DNA from: Marinomonas sp. UCMA 3892
GTDB lineage: Bacteria > Pseudomonadota > Gammaproteobacteria > Pseudomonadales > Marinomonadaceae
DNA: 64,000 nt
Reading direction: 5' to 3'
NCBI RefSeq assembly: GCF_012726345.1
Contig: NZ_PTXN01000009.1
Coordinates: forward strand, 124,001 to 188,000
A program made the translations under genes and the position numbers. Under the pieces are notes generated by a model that saw only the letters and a list, made by a program, of their open reading frames with translations, searched no databases and was not told where the DNA came from. Positions 55,978 to 63,930 of this stretch are shown here, one piece after another; the stretch's first letter is position 1, and every line of letters starts with the position of its first letter.

Positions 55978-57204
55978 ATGATCGAATTTCCAACGGCATT
56001 AGATGATCTAATGATGGCTCAACAACCCATACTCAAAAGAACAAAAGAAATTTTTGGGTATGAGCTGCTATTCCGTGGCAAGGATGCCCTAAATGCTAAT
56101 ATTTCTGATGGCGAAACTGCTACAGGCCAAGTGTTAGTGAACTTATGTATTGGGATTACTAAATTAGAATCTCAATTAAGAAAACCTTTTTTTATTAATA
56201 TGACAACCGACCTTATGTTGTCGGATGCCTTTTTCCCCATTGATCCAGACACTGTCTATATCGAAATTCTCGAAAAGCAAAAGCTGTCGCCGGAATTTTT
56301 TGAAGCACTAAAAAAGTGGCGCTCTGCTGGTTACCGATTCGCATTGGACGACTATCAGTTTGATACCGATTATCAAGCTCTATTGCCTTGGGTTTCGATT
56401 GTCAAAATCGATGTACTTGCCACACCACCAGAACAGCACATAGCACAAATAGCAGAACTTAAGTCTAGAGGCTTGATCTTACTCGCTGAAAAAGTCGAAG
56501 ACTTAGCCATGTTTGAGCTATGCAAAGAGCTCGGCTTCGATTTATTTCAAGGCTATTTTTTGCAGCGCCCCGAACTCATTAAGGGCAAAAGAATCGACTC
56601 TGCAATACATGGCGCCATTGAGCTTGTTAATGCCTTGCAGAACAAGGACATTAGTATTGATGCCATAGCAGATTTAGTTACCAAAAACCCTAAACTTTCT
56701 TATCAATTACTACGAATACTAAATAGCCCAATATGCGGAGTTTATAAAACGGTTGTCTCTATTAAAGAAGCTGTCATCTTTTTGGGATTAGTACAATTAA
56801 AGAAATGGGCGTTATTAATCACCCTCACTTCATCAACAAACCAACCTAAAGCATTACTTAAAGTGCTATTGACTCGCGCACGCTGCTGCCAACTACTTGC
56901 AGAGAGCAAAAAGTCATCTCTCGCCGACTCTGCATTTATGGTTGGACTGATGTCTGGCATAGATGCAGTTTTCAATGTCGAAAAAACAGTCGCATTAGAG
57001 CAAATTGCTCTAGATAAAAATGCCTTAGACGCTATTATGAACCAGACTGGAGAGCTTGGATCTTACCTAACGCAAACATTAAGCTGTGAAGAGCAGAACT
57101 GGGATAATATTCACTCCTTGAGCCCTGCGGAAAGAACGGCTCTAAATAGAGCATTTTTAGACGCTATGTTGTGGTCTGAAGAGGTCATGCAGTCGATTAA
57201 TTAA
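55978..57204 (+). CDS. EAL-HDOD domain signalling protein (degenerate EAL)
   Basis: A 408-residue protein. The N-terminal EAL-like domain (about 10-205) reads QQPILKRTKEIFGYELLFR and FALDDYQF; the EAL triad and the DDFGTG metal loop are changed (ELL, DDYQFD), so it is probably not a cyclic-di-GMP phosphodiesterase. The C-terminal HDOD domain (about 200-395) has LVTKNPKLSYQLLRILNSP and IKEAVIFLGLVQLKKWA. This EAL-HDOD layout (YuxH-like; CdgJ in Vibrio) is linked to motility and surface behaviour in some bacteria. It is monocistronic. Confidence 0.88.
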   Translation: MIEFPTALDDLMMAQQPILKRTKEIFGYELLFRGKDALNANISDGETATGQVLVNLCIGITKLESQLRKPFFINMTTDLMLSDAFFPIDPDTVYIEILEKQKLSPEFFEALKKWRSAGYRFALDDYQFDTDYQALLPWVSIVKIDVLATPPEQHIAQIAELKSRGLILLAEKVEDLAMFELCKELGFDLFQGYFLQRPELIKGKRIDSAIHGAIELVNALQNKDISIDAIADLVTKNPKLSYQLLRILNSPICGVYKTVVSIKEAVIFLGLVQLKKWALLITLTSSTNQPKALLKVLLTRARCCQLLAESKKSSLADSAFMVGLMSGIDAVFNVEKTVALEQIALDKNALDAIMNQTGELGSYLTQTLSCEEQNWDNIHSLSPAERTALNRAFLDAMLWSEEVMQSIN

Positions 57205-57232
57205 ATTAAATGCATTTTTTTTCGTTAAACGA

Positions 57233-57260
57233 TTGACACCTATACAAAAAAATATAGAAT
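57233..57260 (+). promoter_or_regulatory. Sigma70 promoter of tRNA-Leu(CAA)
   Basis: TTGACA (57233-57238) and TAGAAT (57255-57260), 16-base spacer, about 20 bases before the tRNA. Confidence 0.8.
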
Positions 57261-57279
57261 GCGTTTCACCTTTTTCAAG

Positions 57280-57364
57280 GCCAGTGTGGTGGAATTGGTA
57301 GACACGACGGATTCAAAATCCGTTGCCTTCGGGTGTGGCGGTTCGAGTCCGCCTACTGGTACCA
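57280..57364 (+). tRNA. tRNA-Leu(CAA)
   Basis: Class II tRNA with a long variable arm. Acceptor GCCAGTG/TACTGGT, anticodon loop TTCAAAA (anticodon CAA), variable arm TGCCTTCGGGTG, T loop GTTCGAGTC, encoded CCA. Confidence 0.93.
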
Positions 57365-57368
57365 ACAA

Positions 57369-57404
57369 TAAAAAAGCGCTTACTTCGGTAAGCGCTTTTT
57401 TTTT
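57369..57404 (+). terminator. Terminator of tRNA-Leu(CAA)
   Basis: AAGCGCTTAC-TTCG-GTAAGCGCTT, a perfect 10-bp stem with a TTCG loop, followed by T9. Confidence 0.93.
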
Positions 57405-57543
57405 GCTCTCAACTTTGACTACCAATCACCTTCAGCCAATCAAGCACCCTCAATCAATTAAGACAATTCATTCCGAACCAAACCTATGCCTACTAAAAAT
57501 CTATTTTTAATAAGCACAGACAAGTAGAAAAACGGAACGACGA

Positions 57544-57975
57544 TCAATGATCGTCAAAACCATGCAAGACATAATCTGGTAGATCTTCTTCCTTAGGTAT
57601 TGGCTTAGAAGCACCAGTTTCATCGATGGACACAAACTTAAACATCCCTTCGGTAACTTTCTCACGCTTACCAATTCGGCCACGGCGCACCCAAGCTTCC
57701 ACAAGAATATTCATCGAAGTACGACCAACCGATTCTACTCGGGTATAAACACCTAAAATATCACCGACTTTTACTGGTCGAATAAAACTCATGCCATCCA
57801 AAGCAACCGTCACCACACGAGATTGAGCACGCTGACCCGCACATATACCAGCCGCGATGTCCATTTGCGATACCACCCAACCACCAAAAATATCACCCGC
57901 TGGATTAGTATCTCCCGGCATAGCAACCGTCCTGGTCGTAAGACGACCTTTTGCCTTCTCTTCAAACTCTGACAT
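57544..57975 (-). CDS. Acyl-CoA thioesterase (YciA-like hot-dog)
   Basis: A 143-residue hot-dog-fold thioesterase. The N-terminus TRTVAMPGDTNPAGDIFGGWVVSQMDIAAG contains the catalytic Asp of the YciA/BACH group, and VVTVALDGMSFIRPVKVGD matches the second conserved block. YciA hydrolyses a range of acyl-CoAs. Cytoplasmic, length as expected. The following 130 bases separate it from the lipoprotein gene on the same strand. Confidence 0.9.
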   Translation of the reverse strand: MSEFEEKAKGRLTTRTVAMPGDTNPAGDIFGGWVVSQMDIAAGICAGQRAQSRVVTVALDGMSFIRPVKVGDILGVYTRVESVGRTSMNILVEAWVRRGRIGKREKVTEGMFKFVSIDETGASKPIPKEEDLPDYVLHGFDDH

Positions 57976-58103
57976 AACTTTCTCTCAATCAATTTACTCT
58001 GTTCACTAAGAGCAAGTGTATCCGTTTATATAGACTGAGAGTAACAACAAAATGCTATCTCAAGCATTTAAAAAACTTATAACAACGCTTTTATACACGA
58101 GAC

Positions 58104-58541
58104 TTATTTCATTGAGTCTGCTTCATAAAAAATAGCCGTTCCTTTCGCTTCGGTTGTCGGGAACGAGAAGCTCGAACCAATAGAGGTTCCTATCCCGCCA
58201 CCACTACCAGCACTAACACCAACACCAGTTCCCAAACGCCTAAAAGACAACTGCGTGACTTCATCTAAAATCACCCCATTGGCACCTATTTTCGCCGCCT
58301 GTTCTTTTAGTTCTTGAGTCGCTTTTTCTTTTCTAGAGTCTTCTGTAAAACCACCATCACTTGATGCTTGCACCGTACCAATCACTTTATAGTCAAAGGC
58401 TGGCGCCTCTTCAAATACCGTCACTTGCTCTACTTCAAGTTCAGGCATTTGCTGCCCCGTGACCACATGAGACCCTGAAGAACAACCAAACAACAACACA
58501 GGTAACGCTAAAACGGATAAGTATTTAATAGAATTAATCAT
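58104..58541 (-). CDS. Predicted lipoprotein
   Basis: A 145-residue protein with a lipobox (LLFGCSSGS, Cys20). The body has the pattern of small YbjQ/DUF4156-like envelope proteins (FDYKVIGTVQASSDGGFTEDSR, then AAKIGANGVILDEV). A glycine/serine-rich stretch near residues 105-125 is low complexity. The second residue after Cys is Ser, so an outer-membrane location is likely. No function is recognised. Confidence 0.75.
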   Translation of the reverse strand: MINSIKYLSVLALPVLLFGCSSGSHVVTGQQMPELEVEQVTVFEEAPAFDYKVIGTVQASSDGGFTEDSRKEKATQELKEQAAKIGANGVILDEVTQLSFRRLGTGVGVSAGSGGGIGTSIGSSFSFPTTEAKGTAIFYEADSMK

Positions 58542-58737
58542 AACAGCACCTCACCTTAGAAGCTCAAATCATAGCAGTGTTGCACAAAGAGCGTGAAAGC
58601 AGATCGATAAAAGTGTGGATTTTCATACAAAAGCTATACAAATAAAGGGATCCCCCCCGCAAGCTAACAGGCTAATTATCACCTATGATTGAAGGATAGA
58701 TAATTTTTAAACACTTAAAATGAAATAAGAGGTGCAA

Positions 58738-58935
58738 ATGAGCGAATTAATCGAACAAGACATCTCCTGTCCATATTGCGGCGAAAGTATCGAGGTCGTA
58801 ATAGAAGTGCTGGATGAAAGCCAAGAATACATCGAAGACTGCCAAGTCTGCTGTCGCCCTATCGTCTTTAATATAGACACCGCATTCGACGGCTCCACCT
58901 CGGTTTCAGTTCACTCGGAAAATGAGACGTATTGA
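58738..58935 (+). CDS. CPXCG-motif small zinc-ribbon protein
   Basis: A 65-residue protein with ISCPYCGESIEV and DCQVCCRPIVF, the two CxxC pairs of the CPXCG-motif cysteine-rich family. GAGG precedes the ATG; the GTG at 58732 is less likely. Function unknown; the family is widely conserved in gammaproteobacteria. Confidence 0.85.
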   Translation: MSELIEQDISCPYCGESIEVVIEVLDESQEYIEDCQVCCRPIVFNIDTAFDGSTSVSVHSENETY

Positions 58936-59098
58936 TTGGACGAAATCTCATGGGCGACGTAGTGTGCAAATGCAACTTCCTACAAACAAGAAACGTCGGT
59001 GGATCAGAAAACCGCACCAACTGGCGTTGGGTCGCCAGCGACGTAATGTCCTGGGCACTGGCTCAGAAAATGACACATTGAATTGATTTACAACAGAC

Positions 59099-59129
59099 AC
59101 AAAAAAACCGCTCATGAAGCGGTTTTTTT
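59099..59129. terminator. Bidirectional terminator
   Basis: AAAAAAACCGCT-CATGA-AGCGGTTTTTTTT, a 7-bp stem with A and T tracts. It marks the right end of the conserved block before the AT-rich element. The rest of 58936-59233 holds no gene; a partial imperfect copy of the CPXCG gene's 3' end is at about 59069-59095. Confidence 0.85.
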
Positions 59130-59233
59130 TCGATCATTCCGAACTATTATTTTTATAATAGTCCATCCATAGAGATGAATTTTACACCCTTTGGCTTTTT
59201 CTTCAAAGTATAGAGCTAATGATTAATGCATTA

Positions 59234-59788
59234 TTATATTCGGCGAGCCCATACCACCCTAGACTCTTTAATGTAATTATCTGTAGCTTCATTTAACATA
59301 TTTTTTTCAACACCTTTCCATAAAAAATGCTTTCTTATATTTTTACGGAATATTTTCTCCCATGGTGGGAAAGTTGTTGATGATGGTATTTCAACAAGTA
59401 TTTTCGGGGCATTAACATCATGTGAAATTTTATCTCCAGCCTTTCCTGATTGAATATATATACCACGAGACTTAATAATTCCATCAATAAGCAGCATATT
59501 ATCATAAACAGAAAAAACTATTGATACAGTTATATCCATTGGAGTTATAAACCTCAATGTCAAATAAATATATTTTTTACTAAATCTTTTATAACACCAA
59601 GATGACTTAACATCTCCTGGTGGTGTTTCCACATGCATAGCTATCAAGTCATCTAAGCTTTGATTTGAGCTACCATCAAGTATTACAAGTGGAATTATTC
59701 TACCATCAGCCGCATTTTGTGTGGCAATTGCACCATCACCCACTACTTTATATACGTCTCTTCCTTTTACAATTTGTTTGTTTTTCAT
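59234..59788 (-). CDS. Hypothetical protein of the AT-rich element
   Basis: A 184-residue protein, no family recognised. No signal peptide or TM helix is visible. It has an N-terminal strand-rich part (MKNKQIVKGRDVYKVVGDGAI) and a basic C-terminus (FRKNIRKHFLWKGVEKNM). Its start follows the stop of the next gene by one base, so the two are coupled. The AT-rich codon use matches its neighbours and differs from the housekeeping genes to the left. Confidence 0.65.
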   Translation of the reverse strand: MKNKQIVKGRDVYKVVGDGAIATQNAADGRIIPLVILDGSSNQSLDDLIAMHVETPPGDVKSSWCYKRFSKKYIYLTLRFITPMDITVSIVFSVYDNMLLIDGIIKSRGIYIQSGKAGDKISHDVNAPKILVEIPSSTTFPPWEKIFRKNIRKHFLWKGVEKNMLNEATDNYIKESRVVWARRI

Positions 59789-60325
59789 TTAAATCCTATT
59801 TACAATATGAGCTGATATAGAAACAATACGACCTAAGGAATCTTTTGATTCAACTGTATATCTATCAACATTATTCTTCACAGCAGCTGGAATTTTATAT
59901 GAAATCCATCCAGTTTCTGTGTTTCTCTCAGATAAATTCAATGACCCATTGAAAATATTGGAATTATTATAAAGATTAATAGGAGATAAATTATTTTCTG
60001 GATACAACAATACTTTAGAAACATTACCATAACCATCAATACATTCTAAATTAAGCATTAACATACTTAGCGAATTAGGCACTGTTGATAAATTTGTAAA
60101 GTTAATTAGAAATGAAATATATGTACAATCATCTTTAACCCATTTAAAAGAATTAATTAAATTAGCAGATATACTTGAGTATCTTTCATCATGCTGTTTT
60201 TTTGAAATATTATAACTCTGCACCGCTTTACAATAACCCAATATTGAAATTAAAATTGCTATAATGGATATGAATAATGCAATAACATTATCAATATTAA
60301 ATTTAATATTAATGATTTCCATCAA
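59789..60325 (-). CDS. Hypothetical membrane-anchored protein
   Basis: A 178-residue protein with one N-terminal TM helix (about 11-32, NVIALFISIIAILISILGY) and a C-terminal beta-rich region (CTYISFLINFTNLSTVPNSL and TGWISYKIPAAVKNN) that may be an immunoglobulin-like fold. Not recognised. It is translationally coupled to the following 184-residue gene. Confidence 0.62.
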   Translation of the reverse strand: MMEIINIKFNIDNVIALFISIIAILISILGYCKAVQSYNISKKQHDERYSSISANLINSFKWVKDDCTYISFLINFTNLSTVPNSLSMLMLNLECIDGYGNVSKVLLYPENNLSPINLYNNSNIFNGSLNLSERNTETGWISYKIPAAVKNNVDRYTVESKDSLGRIVSISAHIVNRI

Positions 60326-60643
60326 CTCTCCAAAAAATAAAATTCATTCTCTATACCTCTACCTTTTTTCAAACACGTTTAGAAATCCACTCTTAATAAT
60401 AAACTTAATCCATTCTTGTTCCGTTAGGATGATAAGCGGATGCCCGCCGTCTCTTAGCTCTATTGTCTTTACTTTTAGGCAAGAACCTCAACCATATGAA
60501 ATTTGGCGCATGCCACCACACTTTTCTAAATTCTCTTCAAGGAGTAGATGGCTTTTTTCTTATTGCTGGCAAGTGCGTAGTTTGGTGTTTTTCTGTCCAT
60601 AGCTAGTCCTTTAATAAATGGATAAGTTAAGCCAAATTATGGT
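60326..60643. other. Gap between two element genes
   Basis: No supported gene. Two minus-strand frames look partly coding: a short one near 60527-60601 (MDRKTPNYALASNKKKA) and one open from about 60359 to 60486 without a start (LRDGGHPLIILTEQEWIKF). They may be remnants. Confidence 0.4.
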
Positions 60644-61747
60644 TTATTTTTTAGACGAATTTATCAGCCCGGAAAACTTTTCCATCCCATCGAAAGCGGA
60701 TAAAGCAACACCATCAGTTGATAGAATGTTAGAAAAGATAATCTCTTCAAACTTGTTCAGCGTTGATTCATTCTTACCTTTCAAATCAGCGGAGTAATCT
60801 GCATAACTCTGAATAAAGCGACACAATGTCATCCTAAGCTCTATTTGCATTATCTGTGACTTAACGTTTTTATAGTTACTAAGAAGAACCCTAAAAAAGT
60901 AAGTGGCTATGACTACTAAAGACAATGTAGGCATCAGACTAAAGAGTATTGCATCTTTATATACACTTATATTATCTGCATGACTAACAATGAAATAAAA
61001 CTCAAAAACTATTGGAGAAATAATAAATAAAACCGACAACTGAAGCCACGTCAGAAGAGATTTAAGATCATTCTTTTTATCTTCAAAAAGATCGTGAAAA
61101 CCATCATACAACCCAACAAAATTAAATGCTGTCTTATATTTATCTAGAGATTCTTTTATTTCATTTACTCTTTTTTCTCTAGCAGATATTTCCTTTTCCC
61201 AAAACTCTTCTTTCGAAGATATTTTTTTCTCCCATTCAAATTCAAGCTCATCTTTTTTAGCTATTAAAGAAGAAACATCTTTAATATTTTTAAACTCTTC
61301 GCTATTAAATGCTTTTTTAAATATAGAGATAATCATATCTCTATTAGCATAATTAATCATATCTTGAGCAGATCTAGAAAAATGATTAATGTTTTTTAGA
61401 AATATATCTCTTGCATACAACAATTCATCATTAAATTCATCATCAATGGATATAAAACACTCAATTAAAAATCTAAAAAGTTAAGAAGAAATATAATCTA
61501 TCTCTTCTTTTTCGTATGAACTAGCGGTCATCTGGATATGTTCAAACAACCGATCTCCAACCATAGATATATTATAACCACATTTTAAATCCCAAAATTC
61601 GGGCTGTTTAAGTATAAATTTAACAATGATTGAAATAGATTTATTTCGTTCTTGCTCAAAAGATAGTTCAGTATTTAACCCTTTGATAGAATTATTAAAT
61701 TTATTTAATTTTAAGATCCTACTTTCTTCTGAAAAGAATTTTTCCAT
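60644..61747 (-). pseudogene. Membrane protein gene split by an in-frame TAA
   Basis: Two adjacent frames read in the same phase. The first (61481-61747, 88 residues) ends KEEIDYISS at TAA (61481-61483). The same frame continues without another stop to 60644 (LFRFLIECFISIDDEF and onward). Joined, they give a protein of about 365 residues: helical N-terminus, a coiled coil (about 150-195), two TM helices (LTWLQLSVLFIISPIVFEF, and AILFSLMPTLSLVVIATYF) and a conserved helical end (IELRMTLCRFIQSYADYS). The family function is unknown. The downstream half has no good internal start (TTG at 61423 only), so a nonsense mutation is more likely than two genes. Confidence 0.6.
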
Positions 61748-61803
61748 ACAACTCACTCTATTTTAAAAAATACTAACACCTACATTTAACAAGATCTTTA
61801 AAC

Positions 61804-62109
61804 CTAATAGTGCTCTCGGTGGTACTGGATGAACGCTAGATCAACTGTGTGCTTTTTTACTGTCTTCAATTCACCTTCTATTCCAATCAAACTTAAGTCG
61901 TCGGCAATGGTGAACCCGCCGTTATCAAAGAGTACGTGGTGATTGGGGCAAAGACAGAGGATGTTGCTTTCTACATCTGGCCCGTTGTGCGGTTGGCCTA
62001 GTGGTTTGATGTGGGCGGCTTCAGCAAGTTCGGCACGGTCTTTAAAAATTTGACCTACTGTGGTCCCAGGAATATGGCCGAAGACACGTCCCGTATTGTT
62101 GTTAGCCAT
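61804..62109 (-). CDS. HNH endonuclease that has lost its SRA/YDG domain
   Basis: A 101-residue protein. Residues 1-29 (NNTGRVFGHIPGTTVGQIF, RAELAE) are the typical beginning of YDG/SRA-HNH modification-dependent nucleases; residue 30 onward (AAHIKPLGQPHNGPD, ILCLCPNHHVLFD) is the HNH nuclease from the AHIxPLG histidine to the CPNHH. Normal proteins of this kind are near 280-300 residues, so about 190 residues (the methylated-base reader and the first HNH cysteines) are missing in frame. It may be inactive. It is a neighbour of the integrase. Confidence 0.7.
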   Translation of the reverse strand: MANNNTGRVFGHIPGTTVGQIFKDRAELAEAAHIKPLGQPHNGPDVESNILCLCPNHHVLFDNGGFTIADDLSLIGIEGELKTVKKHTVDLAFIQYHREHY

Positions 62110-62258
62110 AACTTCCCTTGTACTACTGATGTGACATGCTGCGCTTTTCTAGCGTAGTTGCACTGCAATCTGAGTGTGCGATTACTTCATATTGTTTTCA
62201 TTTCCTTTACAGTAAATTGTTTTGCCCTTTTGCGCTAGTCGAACCAAACGCCAGGCAC

Positions 62259-62283
62259 AAAAAAACCGCCACTTAGGCGGTTA
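62259..62283 (-). terminator. Terminator after the integrase
   Basis: On the minus strand AACCGCC-TAAGT-GGCGGTT followed by TTTTTTT. It separates the integrase from the HNH gene, about 90 bases past the integrase stop. Confidence 0.8.
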
Positions 62284-62370
62284 ATTCATTGATGTTAGAT
62301 TGACGGTCTAACATCATGTGCGCAATGCACCATTTCACAGATATACTCTAATGGTACGCCTATTTTTAAA

Positions 62371-63390
62371 TCAACCCAACATCAATGCTATATCACCCAT
62401 GTCCGGCGCGTAGTAAACCCGCTGTAGGATTCTTAGGTCTGTATGGCCTGATATCTTGGCTAAGTTGAGCACGTCCACTTTGGTGGCTAGTCGTGTCAGT
62501 GCTTCCCGTCTCAGGTCGTGAAAGTGCAGATCGTCTATTAGGCACTTGTTGCGTATCTTTCTGAAATTCACATCAAGCGAATCAGATTTTAGATTAAAGG
62601 CTTTTAGCCTGCAGTCATCTAAGGTTTTGAGCTTTTCCAATACTTTCACCGCTGTGGTGGATAACGGCACGGTACGAGGATTACCGTTCTTTGTTTTGGG
62701 TAGATGAACGGTGCGTCTTTCTAAATTCACGTCTTCCCAAGTTATGCCACAAATTTCACCAGCACGCATGGCGGTTTCTATGGCAAAGACGATGGCCGCA
62801 CCGATACGCTCGCTTTTGGATTCTGGTGGTATGTCTATGTTGCATTGTGTGGCGATCATCAGTTGCTCAAATTCGCCAGGCAACAGCCGTCTTGTTCTCG
62901 CTTCTGGCTCTTTGGGACGCTTCAACCTTGTCATTGGGTTTTCTTTCAACCAGCCCCATTCCTTCGCACATTGGCTACAAATAGAAGAAAGCACGGTCCA
63001 TTCACGTAACACAGGGCCAACGGCTACTTTTTGTAGGCGCCTGTCTCGCCATTCGGCAAAGTGTTTTGATTGAAGGTCTTGAAGGGAAATAAAGCAAAGC
63101 GGGTCTGCTGGTTCGTCGACGCTTTTGCCCAACCAACGTTCTATTCTTCGGATTTCAAATTTTTGACCACGCTTGGTCACACTGACCGTATCACGGTAGC
63201 GTTCTAGCGCTTCACTAAAGGGACGATCTGGAATATCAGAAGAGATGCTTTCTTTTGCTTCGCGTTCTAAATCAGACGCCCATGCTTGTGCGTCGCGCTT
63301 TGTAGAGAAGCCACGCTTCGTCTTACGCTTACCTTTCACGCTCACTTGAGCGCGCCATGATCCATCATCGGTTTTAAAAATAGACGCCAC
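62371..63390 (-). CDS. int: Tyrosine-type site-specific integrase
   Basis: A 339-residue phage-type integrase. An N-terminal arm-binding domain (MASIFKTDDGSWRAQVSVKG) and a SAM-like core-binding domain (about 55-155) precede the catalytic domain with Arg (ETAMRAGEICGITWEDV), Lys, His-x-x-Arg (HDLRREALTRLA), His (SGHTDLRILQR) and the nucleophile Tyr in VYYAPD. It lies about 175 bases from the 3' end of tRNA-Leu(UAA), the usual place for an integrase beside its attachment site. Confidence 0.93.
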   Translation of the reverse strand: MASIFKTDDGSWRAQVSVKGKRKTKRGFSTKRDAQAWASDLEREAKESISSDIPDRPFSEALERYRDTVSVTKRGQKFEIRRIERWLGKSVDEPADPLCFISLQDLQSKHFAEWRDRRLQKVAVGPVLREWTVLSSICSQCAKEWGWLKENPMTRLKRPKEPEARTRRLLPGEFEQLMIATQCNIDIPPESKSERIGAAIVFAIETAMRAGEICGITWEDVNLERRTVHLPKTKNGNPRTVPLSTTAVKVLEKLKTLDDCRLKAFNLKSDSLDVNFRKIRNKCLIDDLHFHDLRREALTRLATKVDVLNLAKISGHTDLRILQRVYYAPDMGDIALMLG

Positions 63391-63544
63391 TGAATATTCT
63401 CCGGTGCAATGTGCGGTGCAGTTTCGGTGCAGAATTTCAGAAAAGATAGCATATAAGCGGAAAAGCTTACAATTTGAAGTAACACTAAGAAAATGCTGAA
63501 GAGTAGATATTTAAAGGGATTGAGCAAGATAAGAAAGTGCAGGC

Positions 63545-63571
63545 AAAAAAAAAGGCACCATAAATGGTGCC
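63545..63571 (-). terminator. tRNA-Leu terminator sharing the tRNA 3' end
   Basis: On the minus strand GGCACCA-TTTA-TGGTGCC is followed by T9. The left arm is the last seven bases of the tRNA, including its CCA. Confidence 0.85.
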
Positions 63572-63651
63572 CGGGACCGGAATCGAACCGGTACGCTCGT
63601 TAAAGCGCAAGATTTTAAGTCTTGTGTGTCTACCAATTTCACCACCCGGGC
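63565..63651 (-). tRNA. tRNA-Leu(UAA)
   Basis: Class II tRNA: acceptor GCCCGGG/CCCGGGC, anticodon loop CTTAAAA (anticodon TAA), long variable arm CGCTTTAACGAGCG, T loop GTTCGATTC, encoded CCA. Last of a Gly-Cys-Leu operon. Confidence 0.94.
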
Positions 63652-63662
63652 ATATCTGATTT

Positions 63663-63736
63663 TGGAGGCCGGAGTCGGAATCGAACCGGCGTTCACGGAG
63701 TTGCAGTCCGCTGCATGACCACTCTGCCATCCGGCC
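63663..63736 (-). tRNA. tRNA-Cys(GCA)
   Basis: Acceptor GGCCGGA/TCCGGCC with discriminator T, anticodon loop CTGCAAC (anticodon GCA), encoded CCA. Middle gene of the tRNA operon. Confidence 0.94.
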
Positions 63737-63759
63737 TTCTATCAGATACATCTTTTGAT

Positions 63760-63834
63760 TGGAGCGGGAAACGAGGCTCGAACTCGCGACCCCAACCTTG
63801 GCAAGGTTGTGCTCTACCACTGAGCTATTCCCGC
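63760..63834 (-). tRNA. tRNA-Gly(GCC)
   Basis: Acceptor GCGGGAA/TTCCCGC, anticodon loop TTGCCAA (anticodon GCC), T loop GTTCGAGCC, encoded CCA. First gene of the tRNA operon. Confidence 0.94.
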
Positions 63835-63853
63835 GTCTCAAAAGACGGTGCCT

Positions 63854-63881
63854 ATTCTATGTATTTGAGCTTTCACGTCAA
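63854..63881 (-). promoter_or_regulatory. Sigma70 promoter of the Gly-Cys-Leu tRNA operon
   Basis: TTGACG and TAGAAT on the minus strand with a 16-base spacer, about 20 bases before tRNA-Gly. Confidence 0.75.
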
Positions 63882-63930
63882 GGGAAAAATCCAAATAAAT
63901 AACTAACTTAGGCACTTTTTTTAAATCTGA

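Larger units (their letters stand above)
59131..63564. mobile_element. Small integrative element at tRNA-Leu(UAA)
   Basis: A tyrosine integrase sits next to the 3' end of tRNA-Leu(UAA); genes to its left are AT-rich, mostly unrecognised or broken. The tRNA side is well supported. The left border is uncertain: I found no direct repeat of the tRNA 3' end, so 59131 is set at the terminator that ends the conserved block. Confidence 0.55.

Noticed and set aside
57259..57510. Open frames across tRNA-Leu(CAA)
   Set aside because: They are readings of the tRNA and its terminator in both directions, without ribosome sites.
60359..60486. Minus-strand frame resembling DUF397 (LRDGGHPLIILTEQEW)
   Set aside because: DUF397 is an actinobacterial family, the frame has no start codon and the resemblance is short; treated as possible debris only.
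59096..62270. ACAAAAAAACCGC-type sequence at 59096 and 62256 as element direct repeats
   Set aside because: Both copies are the A-tract and stem of intrinsic terminators; similarity does not extend beyond that and does not match the tRNA 3' end.
63485..63906. Open frames across the Leu-Cys-Gly tRNA genes
   Set aside because: They overlap three well-formed tRNAs and are by-products of the tRNA sequences.
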